From the NCBI GenBank assembly GCA_046757205.1, contig JBHHXR010000057.1, positions 1-15,576 of the forward strand: 15,576 nt of DNA. Reading direction: 5' to 3'. Position 1 is the stretch's first letter. The number at the start of each line of letters is the position of its first letter. The DNA is from JBHHXR01 sp046757205. Lineage in GTDB: Bacteria > Pseudomonadota > Alphaproteobacteria > Rhodobacterales > Rhodobacteraceae. The notes under the pieces are model-generated. The model did no database searches. It had not been told where the DNA came from and saw nothing but the letters and a program-made list of their open reading frames with translations. Of the stretch, positions 14,000 through 15,576 are shown in pieces. The position numbers and the translations under genes were made by a program.

Positions 14000-15274
14000 T
14001 CAGGCCGCCTGGAAGGCCTCATCGGTGGCGGCGGCGATCCGCGCCGTGAAGTCCGGCTCCAGTTCCCGGTAGCGCCGCGACACGTCGCCGATGTAGTCGC
14101 GCGACAGCGGCATCGCGTCGCGTTCCTTGCCGATCTGCGCCTGGATCGCCACGTTGACTCCGCGCAGGAACGAATGCTTGCAGCCGGCGAGATAGAATTC
14201 CCACATCCGTGCGAAGCGCTCGTCATACATGCCGACCACGTCGTCGCGGACCTTCATGAAGCGTTTCAGCCAGTGGTCCAGCGTCAGCCCGTAATGGATG
14301 CGCCAGATTTCCATGTCGAGCAGCCACAGCCCGGATTTCTCGATCGAGCGGGTGGTCTCGTCCATGGTCGGGATATAGCCGCCGGGGAAAATGTACTTGC
14401 GGATGAAGGGTCCGGTGAAACTCTTGTCCGCCTGGGTCGATATGGTGTGGATCAGCGCCACGCCGTCCGCCGTCAGCCGCTCTCTCACTTGTGCGAAATA
14501 CTGGTCGAGATGCTTGTAGCCGACATGCTCCAGCATGCCGACGGAGACGATCCTGTCGAAACTCTCGGTCAGTTCGCGGTAGTCGCGCAACTCGAAGCGC
14601 ACCCGGTTCGACAGACCCAGCGCATCGGCCCGCGCCCGGGCGATCTTCAATTGCTCCTCCGACAGGGTGACGCCCAGCACCTCGACTTCCTCCACCGACG
14701 CGAGATAGAGCGCCATGCCGCCCCAGCCGCAGCCGATGTCGAGCACCCGCAGGCCCGGTTTCAGGCCGAGCTTGGCGGCGATGTGGCGTTTCTTGGCGAG
14801 TTGCGCCCGGTCCAGCGATTCGTCACCGCTCGGGAAATAGGCGCAGGAATACTGCATGTCGTTGTCCAGCCACTTGCGGTAGAAGGCGTTGCCGGTGTCG
14901 TAGTGGTGGCGCGCGTTCCTGCGCGCGCGGCTGACCGGATTGTAGTAGACCAGCCGCTGCAGGTGGTAGGCGATGCTGCCCAGGATCTTGTAGATCGGCG
15001 TATCCCAGTAGTGCTTGATATTCAGGTAGATCAGTTCCAGGAATTCGTCGGCGCCGCCCGATTTCACCTGCAGCGTGCCGTCCATGTAGGCCTCGGCCAC
15101 CGCCAGTTCGGGGCTGGCCAGTATCCTGCGGTCCACCTTCGGATCGGTGATTCGGATGGTCACCGACGGGCCGGTTTCAGCCGATCCGAACGCTTCCACG
15201 AACCCGCCCGGGCCTTCGAGCCTTAGCTCGCCAGCCCTGATCACCTGACGGAAGATTTTCGGCAACCATCGCAT
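14000..15274 (-). CDS. cfa: Cyclopropane-fatty-acyl-phospholipid synthase family methyltransferase
   Basis: A 424-residue SAM-dependent methyltransferase expected to add a methylene bridge to cis double bonds of membrane phospholipid acyl chains. The N-terminal domain (1-110) contains AEAYMDGTLQV, then HHYDTGN (123-129) and MQYSCAYF (140-147, the conserved Cys144). The AdoMet motif is VLDIGCGWGG (177-186), followed by GVTLSEEQL and EHVGYKHLDQYF, whose Glu and Tyr match active-site positions of CFA synthase. KYIFPGGYIP and LAGCKHSF near the end are also typical. The length is slightly above E. coli Cfa (382). The ATG at 15274 begins the family N-terminus. Bacteria often carry several paralogues, so product specificity is inferred. 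It is divergent from the amidinotransferase gene. Confidence 0.93.
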   Translation of the reverse strand: MRWLPKIFRQVIRAGELRLEGPGGFVEAFGSAETGPSVTIRITDPKVDRRILASPELAVAEAYMDGTLQVKSGGADEFLELIYLNIKHYWDTPIYKILGSIAYHLQRLVYYNPVSRARRNARHHYDTGNAFYRKWLDNDMQYSCAYFPSGDESLDRAQLAKKRHIAAKLGLKPGLRVLDIGCGWGGMALYLASVEEVEVLGVTLSEEQLKIARARADALGLSNRVRFELRDYRELTESFDRIVSVGMLEHVGYKHLDQYFAQVRERLTADGVALIHTISTQADKSFTGPFIRKYIFPGGYIPTMDETTRSIEKSGLWLLDMEIWRIHYGLTLDHWLKRFMKVRDDVVGMYDERFARMWEFYLAGCKHSFLRGVNVAIQAQIGKERDAMPLSRDYIGDVSRRYRELEPDFTARIAAATDEAFQAA

Positions 15275-15395
15275 CCCACACCCCGTGCCCAGCGCCTATT
15301 CCGGGGGGCAGACTACCTAAAGGTTTGTTTACCTGCAAGTTTTCGAATCCGGCGGGATCGGCGACAGGGTCCGGGAAGCAACGCCCGGTCCGGGC

Positions 15396-15427
15396 GGCGG
15401 TCAGGCCGGGCTTTCTGACGGTCCGCC
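15396..15427 (+). other. Imperfect hairpin in the leader of the amidinotransferase gene
   Basis: GGCG-GTCAG (15396-15404) can pair with CTGAC (15415-15419) and CGCC (15424-15427), leaving a 10-base loop and a 4-base bulge. It lies about 47 bases before the TTG start. There is no T run after it, so it is not an obvious terminator. Such pairings arise by chance in GC-rich DNA, so function is uncertain. Confidence 0.2.
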
Positions 15428-15474
15428 AATGCCTTATGTGCAGAATCGGACACCCGGTAAACGGAGGGCTGGCA

Positions 15475-15576
15475 TTGGTTTGGACGGCGGACAGGACACA
15501 GGTCAATTCCTGGAACGAATGGGACCCGTTGAAGCACGTGATCGTCGGTGTCGCCACCGACGGCCACATCCCGCCG
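15475..15576 (+). CDS. Glycine/arginine amidinotransferase family protein, 3' truncated by the window edge
   Basis: Only 34 codons are present, but they are distinctive. After a short leader comes VNSWNEWDPLKHVIVG followed by HIPP, the N-terminal strand-turn of glycine amidinotransferase (GATM) and related inosamine-phosphate amidinotransferases, which share [S/N]xNEWDPLxxVIVG. These enzymes move the amidino group of arginine to glycine or an amine; the catalytic Cys and His would lie beyond the edge. The start is a TTG at 15475, six bases after a strong GGAGGG (15463-15468); an in-frame ATG at 15436 has no ribosome site. It is divergent from cfa across 200 bases. The family is likely, but substrate cannot be judged from this fragment. 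Confidence 0.75.
   Translation, partial: MVWTADRTQVNSWNEWDPLKHVIVGVATDGHIPP

Noticed and set aside
13988..14010. GGCGG/CCGCC inverted repeat at the cfa stop as a terminator
   Set aside because: Short stem, no T run in the direction of cfa transcription, and partly inside the coding region.
13970..15226. 418-codon plus-strand frame opposite cfa
   Set aside because: It mirrors the cfa coding region with His/Val/Gln-rich antisense composition and no motif.

Overview
The window looks like a short contig of high-GC alphaproteobacterial chromosome, open at both ends. The evidence is a CcrM-type GANTC methyltransferase with its C-terminal domain, the neighbouring rnhB, a DciA/DUF721 gene overlapping a Tat-exported DsbA, a DUF4170 gene inside a lipid A/Kdo gene set, and a VPLPA-CTERM protein. 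I see no mobile element, CRISPR array, rRNA or tRNA. Apart from its left end this is mostly core housekeeping DNA.

Layout. Positions 1 to about 370 encode the end of a planctomycete/PVC-type haem-binding c-type cytochrome protein. It is joined in frame, through about 80 unassigned bases, to the C-terminal isomerase half of alphaproteobacterial ManC (to 887). A switch in leucine codon use at the join suggests a chimeric contig end, not a natural fusion. A phosphomannomutase/phosphoglucomutase gene (874-2376) overlaps manC; together the pair would make GDP-mannose for surface polysaccharide. A strong hairpin terminator lies between it and a convergent gene for a small secreted VPLPA-CTERM protein (2467-3018). 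Then come rnhB (3229-3858) and ccrM (3986-5056) on the plus strand, closed by a second strong terminator.

On the minus strand, mutY (7415-6360) reads into an AlkB-type alkane monooxygenase gene (6329-5196). Divergent from mutY are dciA (7510-8079) and a Tat-exported dsbA (8072-8731). The dsbA stop is three bases from the stop of a convergent six-gene minus-strand cluster (13880-8735). In transcription order this is MAPEG protein, pmbA/tldE, cysQ-like phosphatase, DUF4170, waaA, lpxK. Spacing is tight (overlaps or gaps of 3-55 bases), so it is probably one operon, with lipid A/Kdo assembly at its distal end. Further right, also on the minus strand, is a cyclopropane-fatty-acyl-phospholipid synthase gene (15274-14000). 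Divergent from it, the first 34 codons of a glycine/arginine amidinotransferase run off the right edge.

Themes. Much of the window concerns the cell envelope: GDP-mannose, an exosortase substrate, lipid A/Kdo, membrane cyclopropanation and a MAPEG membrane protein. The rest concerns DNA maintenance: RNase HII, CcrM, MutY and DciA. Several starts are TTG codons backed by good Shine-Dalgarno sequences. I did not find a convincing undescribed multigene system. The items most worth a second look are the left-end chimera, the VPLPA-CTERM protein, the mutY-alkB arrangement, the GANTC sites beside ccrM and the truncated amidinotransferase.
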